A stretch of DNA of 64,000 bases from Jannaschia seohaensis (GTDB taxonomy: Bacteria > Pseudomonadota > Alphaproteobacteria > Rhodobacterales > Rhodobacteraceae). The notes under the pieces are model-generated. The model did not search any database. It was not told the DNA's origin and saw only the letters and a list, made by a program, of their open reading frames with translations. Below, one piece after another: positions 20,056 to 28,431 of this stretch. The stretch is taken from assembly GCF_900116765.1 (NCBI RefSeq), contig NZ_UETC01000007.1, positions 104,862 to 168,861 of the forward strand, read 5' to 3'. Each line of letters starts with the position of its first letter. Positions within the stretch are counted from its first letter, which is position 1. The position numbers and the translations under genes are program-made.

Positions 20056-20736
20056 ATGACACATACCGCGATCCTGTTCGGTTCGATCGGCACCCTGGCG
20101 GAGACGTCGGAGTTGCAGCGCCGCGCCTATAACGCCGCCTTCGCCGCCCATGACCTCGACTGGGTGTGGGAGCGTCAGCGCTATTACCGCATGCTCAACC
20201 GTCCTGGCGGGCGGGCGCGCCTCGCGGATTATGCGGTGGATGCCGGTCAGAGCGTGGATGTCGACGCGGTGCATGCCACCAAGGAGCGCGTCTTCGCCTC
20301 GCTGGTGGACCGCTCCGGGTTGGAGCCGCGTCCCGGCGTCGTCGAAACGATCTCGACCGCGCGCCACCGGGGCGTGCCGGTCGGCCTGTGCACCACGACG
20401 ACGCCCGCGCAGGTCGGCCTGGTGCTGGACGGTCTGGCCCCGCATGTGACCCAGGTCGATTTCGACTGGGTCGGCGATGTCACCATGGTCGACCGCCCCA
20501 AGCCCGCGCCGGACATCTATCTGGCCGCGCTGGACGCGCTGGGCCTCAAGCCCGCGGGGGTTCTGGCGATCGAGGACACGCCCGAAAGCGCCGAGGCCGC
20601 CCGCGCGGCCGGACTTTCGGTCGTCGGATTTCCGGGGGAGGCCGGAAAGGGCAGGGCGTTTCCATCCGACGCGCCGGTGGTGGATCGGCTGGGCGCCCAT
20701 ATCGTCGATGGCAACCTGAAGCTCGCGGCGGAGTGA
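20056..20736 (+). CDS. HAD-superfamily protein with degenerate motif I
   Basis: This 226-residue protein has the CbbY/PGM-like HAD fold: helical cap at about 15-85, motif II CTTTTP, motif III DRPKPAPDIY and motif IV IEDTPESAEAARAAG. Motif I, however, reads ILFGSIGTLAET, where active enzymes have F-D-x-D-G-T-L. Both the nucleophilic and the acid/base aspartate are therefore replaced (Gly and Ile). Phosphatase activity by the usual mechanism is not expected. The start MTHTAILF at 20056 follows the AGGA of ACCAGGACG. It is a single gene between carB and aspS. Confidence 0.85.
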   Translation: MTHTAILFGSIGTLAETSELQRRAYNAAFAAHDLDWVWERQRYYRMLNRPGGRARLADYAVDAGQSVDVDAVHATKERVFASLVDRSGLEPRPGVVETISTARHRGVPVGLCTTTTPAQVGLVLDGLAPHVTQVDFDWVGDVTMVDRPKPAPDIYLAALDALGLKPAGVLAIEDTPESAEAARAAGLSVVGFPGEAGKGRAFPSDAPVVDRLGAHIVDGNLKLAAE

Positions 20737-20816
20737 GACGGCCCTGGCGGGGTTGACTTCGCCCGGCCCGCACGGTCAGACGGCGCGGCCCGAACGGACC
20801 GCTCCGGAGACACGCC

Positions 20817-22589
20817 ATGCACGCCTTCCGCACCCATACCTGCGCCGGCCTTCGCGCCGCTGACGTGGGCGAGACCGTCCGCCTGGCGGGCTGGGTCCAC
20901 CGCATCCGCGACCATGGCGGCGTGCTGTTCGTCGACCTGCGCGACCATTACGGCATGACGCAGGTGCTGTGCGATCCCGACAGCCCGGTCTTCGCCGAGA
21001 TGGAGAAGGTGCGCTCCGAGTGGTGCATCCGCATCGACGGCAGCGTGAAGGCCCGCGACCCCGAGCTGGTGAACCCCAAGATCCCGACCGGCGAGATCGA
21101 AGTTTTCGTCCGCGACCTGGAGGTGCTGGGCCGCGCCGACGAGCTGCCGCTGCAAGTCTTCGGCGATCAGGACTATCCGGAGGAGACGCGCCTGCGGTAC
21201 CGCTTCCTCGATCTGCGGCGGGAATCGATGCAGCGCAACATGGTGCTGCGCTCGAACGTGGTGAAATCCATCCGGGAGCGGATGTGGCAGGCCGGGTTCA
21301 ACGAATTCCAGACGCCGATCATCACGGCCTCCAGCCCCGAGGGCGCGCGGGACTTCGTGATCCCGTCGCGGCTGCATCCGGGCAAGCTCTATGCGCTGCC
21401 GCAGGCCCCGCAGCAGTTCAAGCAGCTGCTGATGGTGTCGGGCTTCGACAAATATTTCCAGATCGCGCCCTGCTTCCGCGACGAGGATCCGCGCGCCGAC
21501 CGCTCGCCGACCGATTTCTATCAGCTCGACATGGAGATGAGCTTCGTCACCCAGCAGGATGTGTTCGACACGATCCAGCCGGTGATCGCGGGCATCTTCG
21601 AGGAGTTCGGCGGCGGGCGGCCCGTGGACACGGACTGGCCGCTGATCTCCTACAAGGACGCGGCGCTGAAATACGGCACCGACAAGCCGGACCTGCGCAA
21701 CCCGATCGAGATGCAGGTCGTCAGCGAGCATTTCCGCGGCTCGGGCTTCGCCATCTTCGCCTCGCTGCTGGAGCAGGAGGGCACCGAGATCCGCGCCATC
21801 CCCGCGCCCAAGGGCGGCTCGCGCAAGTTCTGCGACCGGATGAACAAGTTCGCGCAGGGGGAAGGTCTGCCGGGGATGGGGTATATCTTCTGGCGCGAGG
21901 GGGCGGACGGCACGGAGGCCGCCGGCCCCTTGGCTAAGAATATCGGGCCGGAGCGGACCGAGGCGATCCGGCAGCAGCTGGGTCTGGGCGTGGGCGACGC
22001 GGCCTTCTTCCTGGGCGGCAAGCCCGCGCAGTTCGAGGCTGTCGCGGGCCGGGCGCGCACCGTGATCGGCAAGGAGCTGGGTCTCACCGACGAGAACCGC
22101 TTCGCCTTCGCCTGGATCGTCGACTTCCCGATGTACGAGAAGGACGACGACGGGACGATCGACTTCAGCCACAACCCCTTCTCCATGCCGCAGGGCGGGA
22201 TGGAGGCGCTGGAGGGCGATCCGCTGGACGTGCTGGGCTTCCAGTATGACCTGGCCTGCAACGGCTATGAGCTGGTCTCGGGCGCGATCCGGAACCACAA
22301 GCCCGAGATCATGTTCAAGGCCTTCGAGCTGGCGGGCTATGGCGAGGACGAAGTGCGCAAGCGCTTCGGCGGCATGGTCAAGGCGTTCCAATATGGCGCG
22401 CCGCCCCACGGGGGCTGCGCGGCGGGGATCGACCGGATCGTGATGCTGCTGGCCGACGAGGCCAATATCCGCGAAGTCATGCTCTTCCCGATGAACCAGC
22501 GGGCCGAGGATCTGATGATGGGCGCTCCGTCCGAGCCGATGCCGGGGCAGCTCATGGAACTCGGTTTGCGGCTGGTGCCCAAGGACTGA
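20817..22589 (+). CDS. aspS: Aspartyl-tRNA synthetase
   Basis: This class II synthetase charges tRNA-Asp. The 590-residue bacterial-type enzyme has the OB-fold anticodon domain (about 1-105), motif 2 [20 protein letters not shown], the GAD insertion domain, and motif 3 [12 protein letters not shown] near the end. Because gatA and gatC lie in the same window, this may be a non-discriminating enzyme that also makes Asp-tRNA-Asn. That is an inference from GatCAB biology, not visible in the sequence. The CGGAGAC ribosome site supports the start. Confidence 0.96.
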   Translation: MHAFRTHTCAGLRAADVGETVRLAGWVHRIRDHGGVLFVDLRDHYGMTQVLCDPDSPVFAEMEKVRSEWCIRIDGSVKARDPELVNPKIPTGEIEVFVRDLEVLGRADELPLQVFGDQDYPEETRLRYRFLDLRRESMQRNMVLRSNVVKSIRERMWQAGFNEFQTPIITASSPEGARDFVIPSRLHPGKLYALPQAPQQFKQLLMVSGFDKYFQIAPCFRDEDPRADRSPTDFYQLDMEMSFVTQQDVFDTIQPVIAGIFEEFGGGRPVDTDWPLISYKDAALKYGTDKPDLRNPIEMQVVSEHFRGSGFAIFASLLEQEGTEIRAIPAPKGGSRKFCDRMNKFAQGEGLPGMGYIFWREGADGTEAAGPLAKNIGPERTEAIRQQLGLGVGDAAFFLGGKPAQFEAVAGRARTVIGKELGLTDENRFAFAWIVDFPMYEKDDDGTIDFSHNPFSMPQGGMEALEGDPLDVLGFQYDLACNGYELVSGAIRNHKPEIMFKAFELAGYGEDEVRKRFGGMVKAFQYGAPPHGGCAAGIDRIVMLLADEANIREVMLFPMNQRAEDLMMGAPSEPMPGQLMELGLRLVPKD

Positions 22590-22663
22590 CGAGACCGGGC
22601 CTTGCTTGGGCCGCCATGGGGTTCCTATCTATCTAAAATAGCGCCCCATGGAGCCGTCCCGGG

Positions 22664-24016
22664 ATGAGCCTGCCGCCGACCCTCGCCGCGATACGATTCG
22701 GCACTGGCCTGTCGCCGGTCCACGCCCCGCCCGCGGGTCCAGTGGACATGATGGCGGCGCTGCTCGGCCCCGACGAGGCGGCCGACGCCATCCCGATCGA
22801 GGGTTGGGAGACGCAGGTCGCCCGCGCCGTCGCCTGGGGGGCGCTGCGCCGCGCGCGGCGCGAAAGCGACGCGGCCCGCGCGGCCTATCGCGCCCATGTG
22901 GCCGCCATGCGCGACGCGCATTCCGGCGCCCTGGCGCGCAGTCTCGCGCGGGCGGCGGTCACGCGGGACGGCTTCCGAGAGCGCCTCTTCTGGTTCTGGT
23001 CCGATCACTTCACCGTGGCCGATGGGCGCGGCTACCGGCGACACACGATCTCCGGCTATCGGGAGGATGCCATCCGGCCCTTCGTCGCCGGCAGTTTCGC
23101 GGCGCTGTTGGACTCCGCCGTCACCCATCCCGCGATGCTCGACTATCTCGACCAACGCTGGTCGATGGGCCCCAACTCCCGCAGGGGGAAGCGGGGCGGC
23201 GGCCTGAATGAGAACCTCGCCCGCGAAGTGCTGGAGCTGCACACGCTGGGCGCGGGGGGGCCTTATACGCAATACGACGTCACCCAGCTTGCGGAATTGC
23301 TGACCGGGCTGTCGTTCGACCGGGAGGGGGCGCCGCGCTTCCGGCCGGCCTTGGTGGAGCCTGGCGCGGAGACCGTGCTTGGCCGCAGCTATGGCGGGGC
23401 GCGGCCCGATCCCGAGGCGATCCGGGCGGTGCTGGCCGATCTCGCGGTTCACCCGGCGACGGCGCGGCACGTCTCGGGCAAGCTCGCCCGCCATTTCGTC
23501 GCCGAGCATCCCGATGCGGACCTCGTCGCGGCCATGGCGGCCCGCTGGATCGAGACCGGGGGCGACTTGCCCTCGGTCTATGCCGTGATGCTGGACCACC
23601 CCGCCTCGGCCGCGCCGGAGCTGCGCAAGGTGCGACGGCCGCTGGACTACATCGCGGCCGCGGCGCGGGCGCTGAACCTGGGCGACTTTCTGCTGGGGCT
23701 TAGCCGGGGGCAGGTGCGGGGCGGGATCATGGTGCCGATGGAACTGATGGGGCAGCCCTGGCAGGAGGCGCCGGGACCGGATGGCTGGCCCGAAGCCGCT
23801 GAGGCGTGGATCACGCCGCAGGGGCTGGCCGCGCGGATCGACTGGGCGATGACCGTGCCGCGCGACTTGCCGGAGCTGCCCGACCCGCGCGACTTCGTGG
23901 AGGTCGCGCTGGGGCCGCTTGCGTCGGAGCGGACGCGCTTTGCCGCCCGCGCCGCCGAGAGCCGGGCGGATGGGATCGGGCTGATCCTGTCGGCGCCGGA
24001 ATTCCAGAGGAGATGA
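22664..24016 (+). CDS. DUF1800 family protein
   Basis: This 450-residue protein has the DUF1800 pattern: RFGTGLSP at the N-terminus, FWFWSDHFTV (about 110), then RGGGLNENLAREVLELHTLG (about 182-200), and LARHFVAEHPDADLVAAMA. DUF1800 genes are almost always followed by a DUF1501 gene, as here (4 bp apart). The pair is thought to act in an exported or cell-envelope process, but the biochemical role is unknown. An inverted repeat CCATGGGG...CCCCATGG (22614-22651) lies just upstream and may be regulatory. Confidence 0.88.
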   Translation: MSLPPTLAAIRFGTGLSPVHAPPAGPVDMMAALLGPDEAADAIPIEGWETQVARAVAWGALRRARRESDAARAAYRAHVAAMRDAHSGALARSLARAAVTRDGFRERLFWFWSDHFTVADGRGYRRHTISGYREDAIRPFVAGSFAALLDSAVTHPAMLDYLDQRWSMGPNSRRGKRGGGLNENLAREVLELHTLGAGGPYTQYDVTQLAELLTGLSFDREGAPRFRPALVEPGAETVLGRSYGGARPDPEAIRAVLADLAVHPATARHVSGKLARHFVAEHPDADLVAAMAARWIETGGDLPSVYAVMLDHPASAAPELRKVRRPLDYIAAAARALNLGDFLLGLSRGQVRGGIMVPMELMGQPWQEAPGPDGWPEAAEAWITPQGLAARIDWAMTVPRDLPELPDPRDFVEVALGPLASERTRFAARAAESRADGIGLILSAPEFQRR

Positions 24017-24020
24017 CGCG

Positions 24021-25181
24021 ATGCTCGACCGCCGCCGCTTCCTGACGACGGGCGCCTGTTCGCTGGCGGCCGCGCCGCTGGTGTCGCCGATGGCCTTCGC
24101 GTCGCTGCCCTCGGACCACCGGCTGGTGGTCGTGATCCTGCGGGGGGCGATGGACGGGCTGGACGTGTTGCAGCCCTATGGCGATCCGGATCTCGCGCGG
24201 CTGCGGCCCGAATTCGCGATCGGACCGGCGGCGGGGGCGCTCGATCTGACCGGCTTTCACGCGATGCATCCGGGCCTGGAGGATCTCCTGCCGCTCTGGC
24301 GGGCGGGGGAGTTGGGCTTTGCCCAGGCCGTCAGTACGCCCTATCGCGACGGGCGCAGCCATTTCGACGGGCAGGACATCCTGGAGGCGGGCACCGCCGG
24401 GGAGGTGCCGCCGATGATCGGGCGTGATGGCTGGCTGAACCGGCTGCTGGGGGTGTTGCCCGGGGTCGAGGGCCGGACGGCATTCGCCATCGGGCGGGAG
24501 GATATGCTTCTCCTGCGGGGCGCTGCGCCCCATGCGGCCTGGGCCCCGGATGCGCGGCTCGAGATGGCGGCGGCGACGCGGGATCTGCTGACGCATATCT
24601 ACCATGACGATCCCCTCTTCCGGGACCGGGCGGCGGAGGCGTTGCGCCTCTCGGCCCAAGGGCCGTCGGCCAAGCGCGGGCAGGGGGACGGGGTCGAGGC
24701 GCTGTTCGGCTTCGCGGCGTCCCAACTTGCCGCCGATTCGCGAATCGCGGCACTGTCGCTGGCGGGGTGGGACACCCATCGGCGGCAGGACCGGGCGCTG
24801 TTGCCGCCGCTGCGGCGGCTGGCGCGGGGGATTCTCACCCTGCGCGATGGGCTCGGGCCGGTCTGGGCGCGGACGACGGTGCTGGCCATGACGGAGTTCG
24901 GCCGCACCGCGGCGCATAACGGCACGCGCGGCACCGATCATGGGACCGGGGGCGCGATGATCGCGGCGGGGGGCGCGATTGCCGGTGGGCAGGTTTGGGG
25001 CGGCTGGCCTGGGCTGGCCGAGGCGGACCTGCTGGACCGGCGCGACCTGATGCCGCTGCGCGACGTGCGGGCCTATGCGGCCTGGGCGCTGCATGGGCTC
25101 TTTGGGGTCGATCGGGGCGTCCTGAGCCGGGTCGTGTTCCCGGGGCTGGAGATGGGGACGGACCCGGGCCTGCTGGCCTGA
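24021..25181 (+). CDS. DUF1501 family, Tat-exported sulfatase-like protein
   Basis: This 386-residue protein has a twin-arginine signal (MLDRRRFLTTGACSLAAAPL), so export folded to the periplasm is likely. The mature part is an alkaline-phosphatase/sulfatase-like fold typical of DUF1501: LVVVILRGAMDGLDVLQPYG, YRDGRSHFDGQDILE, ALSLAGWDTHRRQD and TEFGRTAAHNGTRGTDHG. It is translationally close to DUF1800 and is predicted to work with it. The substrate is unknown. Confidence 0.88.
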   Translation: MLDRRRFLTTGACSLAAAPLVSPMAFASLPSDHRLVVVILRGAMDGLDVLQPYGDPDLARLRPEFAIGPAAGALDLTGFHAMHPGLEDLLPLWRAGELGFAQAVSTPYRDGRSHFDGQDILEAGTAGEVPPMIGRDGWLNRLLGVLPGVEGRTAFAIGREDMLLLRGAAPHAAWAPDARLEMAAATRDLLTHIYHDDPLFRDRAAEALRLSAQGPSAKRGQGDGVEALFGFAASQLAADSRIAALSLAGWDTHRRQDRALLPPLRRLARGILTLRDGLGPVWARTTVLAMTEFGRTAAHNGTRGTDHGTGGAMIAAGGAIAGGQVWGGWPGLAEADLLDRRDLMPLRDVRAYAAWALHGLFGVDRGVLSRVVFPGLEMGTDPGLLA

Positions 25182-25226
25182 CGGTACGGCTTGCTCGGCC
25201 GCAGGTGTTCGTGTTCTGTTCCTGTC

Positions 25227-25502
25227 ATGAGCTATAAGCGCCCGCATCGCCACCTCGTCATCGACCGGGAGTTTCCCATCCGTCTGACGGTCGCCGTCCT
25301 GCCGGAGCAGCGCGACCTGGTGCAGCGGGCCCTGGCGCGGACGGTGGGAGCGGGCAATTACGGGGTCACGCCCGCGACGCTCTGGAGCGGGACGCGGGCG
25401 CATCACCTGCATCTGCGCTCGGTCTATGACGCGCTGATCTTCCTCGCCGCCTGTCCGCAGGCTCGGCTCGTCTGGGAGCCTTATGAGGGACATACCCGCT
25501 GA
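25227..25502 (+). CDS. Hypothetical protein, 91 residues
   Basis: A small basic protein starting MSYKRPHRHLVIDREFPIRL. It seems globular, with no signal or membrane segment. It lies 45 bp after the DUF1501 gene on the same strand. No family is recognised. The frame keeps the strong third-position GC bias of the region, which supports coding. The 240 bp between its stop and rpmG contain only the rpmG terminator. Confidence 0.5.
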   Translation: MSYKRPHRHLVIDREFPIRLTVAVLPEQRDLVQRALARTVGAGNYGVTPATLWSGTRAHHLHLRSVYDALIFLAACPQARLVWEPYEGHTR

Positions 25503-25677
25503 GCCGTCAGAGGAGCGCTGTGAGGCGCGGGTATGGGACCGGGAGGCCCGGGTTGCGAGGGGCAGGCCGACGGCTCATGCAGGCGGAACCCGAGCCAGTC
25601 CGAGCACCGCTGGCGGTGCGGGTGGGAGGACAACGCCAGCATGGCATCGACCGCCGCGTCGGGCCGCCTCCTGAGAC

Positions 25678-25710
25678 GGAAAAGGCCGCGCTCGGTCCCC
25701 CGGCGCGGCC
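25678..25710 (-). terminator. Rho-independent terminator of rpmG
   Basis: On the minus strand GGCCGCGC, a loop of about 11 bases and GCGCGGCC form an 8-bp GC stem followed by TTTTCCGTCT. It lies 31 bp after the rpmG stop. Confidence 0.8.
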
Positions 25711-25741
25711 CTGTCTGGTGGCGATCAGTGTCAGCGTGCGC

Positions 25742-25909
25742 TTACTTGATCTTGCCTTCCTTGTACTCGACATGCTTGCGCGCGACGGGGTCGAACTTCC
25801 GCACGACCATCTTCTCGGTCATGGTGCGGGCGTTCTTCTTCGTCACGTAGAAGTGGCCGGTGCCGGCGGAGGAATTGAGCCGGATCTTGATCGTGGTGGG
25901 CTTCGCCAT
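25742..25909 (-). CDS. rpmG: 50S ribosomal protein L33
   Basis: This 55-residue ribosomal protein reads [18 protein letters not shown] and ends [13 protein letters not shown], the typical proteobacterial L33 of the cysteine-free type, not needing zinc. The start at 25909 is set by the family. The frame is open further upstream but without similarity. It forms a single-gene unit with its own terminator. Confidence 0.96.
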   Translation of the reverse strand: MAKPTTIKIRLNSSAGTGHFYVTKKNARTMTEKMVVRKFDPVARKHVEYKEGKIK

Positions 25910-26000
25910 CGGGTGTCTCCTGCGTCGGACGAGCGTCGGCCGGAGCACCGCGCGCCCCGGAGAAATCAGAACCCGGCTTCTATCCGCTGAGCGGGGGCTG

Positions 26001-26399
26001 TCAAGCCGCGTCGGGGCCAGTCCAGTCGAAGGTCATCAGAACCGCGCCGCCCACCGTTCCGGGGGCGAAGGTGACGTGGGCCGGACGTTCGACGCCGTGG
26101 ACATAGCTCATATCCACATCGGCCCCCTGGGTGCAGCCGCGCAGTGCCTTGGTAAAGGCGTGCTCCACCGCGGCGCGGTCGGCGGGATGCCAAAGGCTGG
26201 CGAAGGAAAGGCCGCGCAGGTCGTCGGGCGAGTCGAAGCCCAGATCGCGGCTGAGCCGTTTGCTGAATGTGGCGATTAAGCCGTCCCGGTCGACCAATCC
26301 GATCCGCGCCGTGCTGCGCGCGACCGCATCTATCGCCGTGCCGGGCAGCCGCGGCGTGAAGCCGGCAGAGCCCCCGTCCCCGATCTGTGCGTGTGTCAT
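26001..26399 (-). CDS. PAS-domain protein
   Basis: This 132-residue single-domain protein contains a PAS fold at about residues 25-125 ([20 protein letters not shown], then [20 protein letters not shown], and a final [11 protein letters not shown] strand). No kinase, HTH or cyclase domain is attached, so it may sense a ligand and act through a partner. The ATG at 26399 follows GGCGGGGG. A hairpin with a TTCG loop (26412-26427) lies directly upstream of that site. The gene lies downstream of rnpB on the same strand. Confidence 0.75.
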   Translation of the reverse strand: MTHAQIGDGGSAGFTPRLPGTAIDAVARSTARIGLVDRDGLIATFSKRLSRDLGFDSPDDLRGLSFASLWHPADRAAVEHAFTKALRGCTQGADVDMSYVHGVERPAHVTFAPGTVGGAVLMTFDWTGPDAA

Positions 26400-26411
26400 G
26401 TCGTACCCCCG

Positions 26412-26427
26412 CCATATCGAAATATGG
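26412..26427 (-). promoter_or_regulatory. TTCG-loop hairpin at the PAS gene ribosome binding site
   Basis: On the minus strand CCATAT-TTCG-ATATGG forms a 6-bp stem with a UUCG tetraloop, whose 3' arm touches the GGCGGGGG ribosome binding site of the PAS gene. It could limit ribosome access or mark the 5' end of the mRNA. Confidence 0.35.
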
Positions 26428-26487
26428 CACTTTCGAATAAAACAAGGATTAACGCAGGGGGGCGTGGCCCTGGCGGGATTTGGCCGA

Positions 26488-26884
26488 GTGCGGGGGGCCT
26501 GTAAGCCGGATTCTGTATGGCGGGCGGACCCGCCATGACGACCATTCGTCTGGGCCGCGAATCGCTTCGCGTCCTCGAGCTGCCAACCCGGACCGCTGGG
26601 GCGGAGACCCCCTGCGCTTGCGCACGCGCGATCCCTATTCGGCATTGCTCCCGGTGGGGCTTGCCGTGCGGGGGACGTTGCCGCCCCCCCGGTGGGCTCT
26701 TACCCCACCGTTTCACCCTTGCTCCGGGGCACCGAAGTGCGGGCCGAGGCCCGACCCGGAGCGGTCTGTTCTCTGTGGCGCTTTCCGTCGAGTTGCCTCG
26801 CCCGGGCGTTACCCGGCACCGTCTCTCCATGGAGTCCGGACTTTCCTCGGAGATCGCTCCCCGCGGCCGTCCAGCCCCCCGCAT
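26488..26884 (-). ncRNA. rnpB: RNase P RNA (class A)
   Basis: The catalytic RNA of RNase P processes tRNA 5' ends. Read on the minus strand it contains the hallmark GAGGAAAGTCCGGACTCCA near the 5' end, the GGGTGAAACGGTGGGGTAAG segment, and ACAGAATCCGGCTTACAGGC near the 3' end. P1 is a 10-bp helix between GCGGGGGGCT at the 5' end and GGCCCCCCGC at the 3' end, which fixes the ends within a few bases. Length is about 397 nt. The 5' end lies only about 9 nt after the stop codon of the amidase gene. Reading frames that cross this stretch are not genes. Confidence 0.96.
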
Positions 26885-26892
26885 CGGCGGAG

Positions 26893-27597
26893 CTAGGTAT
26901 TCCCGTGCGGCGGGTCAACGGGAAAGCGGCGGGCGATGTCGGCGGCGATGGCGCAGTCCCGCCCGTCGAGCGGGCCTGTCGCCCAAGGGCGGAAGCGGAG
27001 GCGCAGGCTGTGCAGGAGCGTGTCGATGGGGACGGCGGCGGTCCATCCCGCGCGGCGCATGTCCCGCGCGAAGCGGGCCTCATCGGTCGCTTGCGCGCCC
27101 TTTTCGGGCCAAACGGCGAGGCCCTGCCGCGCGAGGCGGCGCCAGTCGAAGCGGGGGCCCGGGTCGATCTTGCGCCCTGGAGCGCAGTCGGAATGGCCGA
27201 TCACGCCTTGGGGGGGAATGCCGTGGCGCTTCATCAGGCCGCGCAAGAGCGCCTCCAGCCGCGCCATCTGTGGCTCGGGAAAGGGGGCGGCGCCGTCGTT
27301 CGACAGCTCGATTCCGATCGAGATCGAGTTGACGTCGTCGCAGCCGCCCCAACTGCCCGCGCCGGCATGCCAGGCGCGGCGATCCTCGGGGACCAGCCGG
27401 GCGACGGGGCCGCGTTCGTCGATGACGTAATGGGCCGAGACCTGGGCGGCCGGGCTGCAAAGCCAGTCGATGGCCGGCCCAGCGCCCCCGCGCATCGCGG
27501 TGTAATGAAGGACGATCAGGCGCGGGAGGGCCCCCTGGCGGCGAGCGCCTTGGTTGGGCGAGTCGAGGAGGCGCGGCTCAGGAACGTCGGGGAGCAC
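26893..27597 (-). CDS. N-acetylmuramoyl-L-alanine amidase (AmpD/amidase_2 family)
   Basis: This 234-residue zinc amidase cleaves muramoyl-peptide bonds in wall recycling. The fold shows LIVLHYTAMRGG with the first zinc His (about residue 31), SIGIELSND with the catalytic Glu, and VIGHSDCAPGRKIDPG with the second ligand region, where the AmpD-type Asp/His cluster lies. No signal peptide is visible, so it is probably cytoplasmic. It starts with GTG directly after the TGA of the upstream lipoprotein gene, indicating coupling. rnpB follows 9 nt after its stop. Confidence 0.88.
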   Translation of the reverse strand: MLPDVPEPRLLDSPNQGARRQGALPRLIVLHYTAMRGGAGPAIDWLCSPAAQVSAHYVIDERGPVARLVPEDRRAWHAGAGSWGGCDDVNSISIGIELSNDGAAPFPEPQMARLEALLRGLMKRHGIPPQGVIGHSDCAPGRKIDPGPRFDWRRLARQGLAVWPEKGAQATDEARFARDMRRAGWTAAVPIDTLLHSLRLRFRPWATGPLDGRDCAIAADIARRFPVDPPHGNT

Positions 27598-28398
27598 TCA
27601 GTTACGGATGAGGCTGCGGAACGTGGCCGGATCCCAGTCGCAGGCGTTTCCGTCGCCATCGGGGTCCAGACCCAGCCGGTCCCGCTCGGGGCCGCCGGCG
27701 CTCAGGAATTCCTCCTGGGCGACATCGTCGGTGCGGTAGCCCTGGCAGCGGCGGGCGGCGGCGCGCTCGCTGGCGGTCAGGCTGCGGCGGAAGCTGCCGG
27801 AGGCGCCGACCGGCCGGGCGCGTTCGAGCGCGTAGGACACGATATTGGGGCCGACCTCGTCCGGGCGTTCCAACTCTCGCGGCTGGACCACCTGGAACTG
27901 CTGGCGGGCGGCGTTGACGCGGGCGGCGTCGGCCTCGATCGAACGCTGGGCGGCGACGGCGGCGAAATCCTGCTCGCGGCTGAGGCCCGGATTGTCCCGG
28001 TCCAGCTCGACGGCGGCCGTCGCGGTGTCCGGGAGGGGGGCCGGAGCGGGGAGCGGCTCGGGGGCCTCCGCGGTCTGGCTGGGCACGGTGACGGGCGCTT
28101 GCGGCGCGGGCACGCCCAAGACGGCTCTGGTATCGGCGGCCAACTGCTCCGCCTCGGAGGCAGGCATTGTCCGACCGCTGACCACCACGGCGCTGCTGCC
28201 GGGCGGGCTGTCCGGCGGCAGCACGGTCTGCGCAGGGGTGAGCGGGTTGCGGCGCAGCGCGGCCTCACGCGCCGCGATCTGCGCCGGGGTCTCGAAGCCC
28301 GGGCCGCGCACGACCGCCCCGCTATCGGGGATCGGGGGCTCACAAGCCGCGAGGACGGTCAGGGCGGCCAACGTGGCCAGGACGGGTCTTACGCGCAT
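27598..28398 (-). CDS. Lipoprotein with C-terminal Excalibur-like calcium-binding motif
   Basis: The 266-residue product begins with a signal peptide ending in the lipobox LTVLAAC (Cys about residue 19), so it is anchored as a lipoprotein. A long low-complexity Pro/Ala-rich middle part (about 30-160) is followed by a C-terminal segment with RCQGYRTDD and DPDGDGNACDWD, which resembles an Excalibur/EF-hand-like calcium loop closed by a disulfide. The stop abuts the GTG of the amidase gene, so the two probably work on the envelope together. The precise role is unknown. Confidence 0.75.
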   Translation of the reverse strand: MRVRPVLATLAALTVLAACEPPIPDSGAVVRGPGFETPAQIAAREAALRRNPLTPAQTVLPPDSPPGSSAVVVSGRTMPASEAEQLAADTRAVLGVPAPQAPVTVPSQTAEAPEPLPAPAPLPDTATAAVELDRDNPGLSREQDFAAVAAQRSIEADAARVNAARQQFQVVQPRELERPDEVGPNIVSYALERARPVGASGSFRRSLTASERAAARRCQGYRTDDVAQEEFLSAGGPERDRLGLDPDGDGNACDWDPATFRSLIRN

Positions 28399-28431
28399 GG
28401 AAAACGCCTCGGGGTCAGTACCCTGCTTCTC

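Noticed and set aside
20517..22409. 630-codon open frame on the minus strand opposite aspS
   Set aside because: It is an antisense shadow of a highly conserved synthetase gene; the translation is low-complexity and rich in His, Arg and Leu.
22602..22639. Sigma-70 promoter TTGCTT...TAAAAT before the DUF1800 gene
   Set aside because: The spacing of about 26 bases between the two boxes is too long for a normal promoter.
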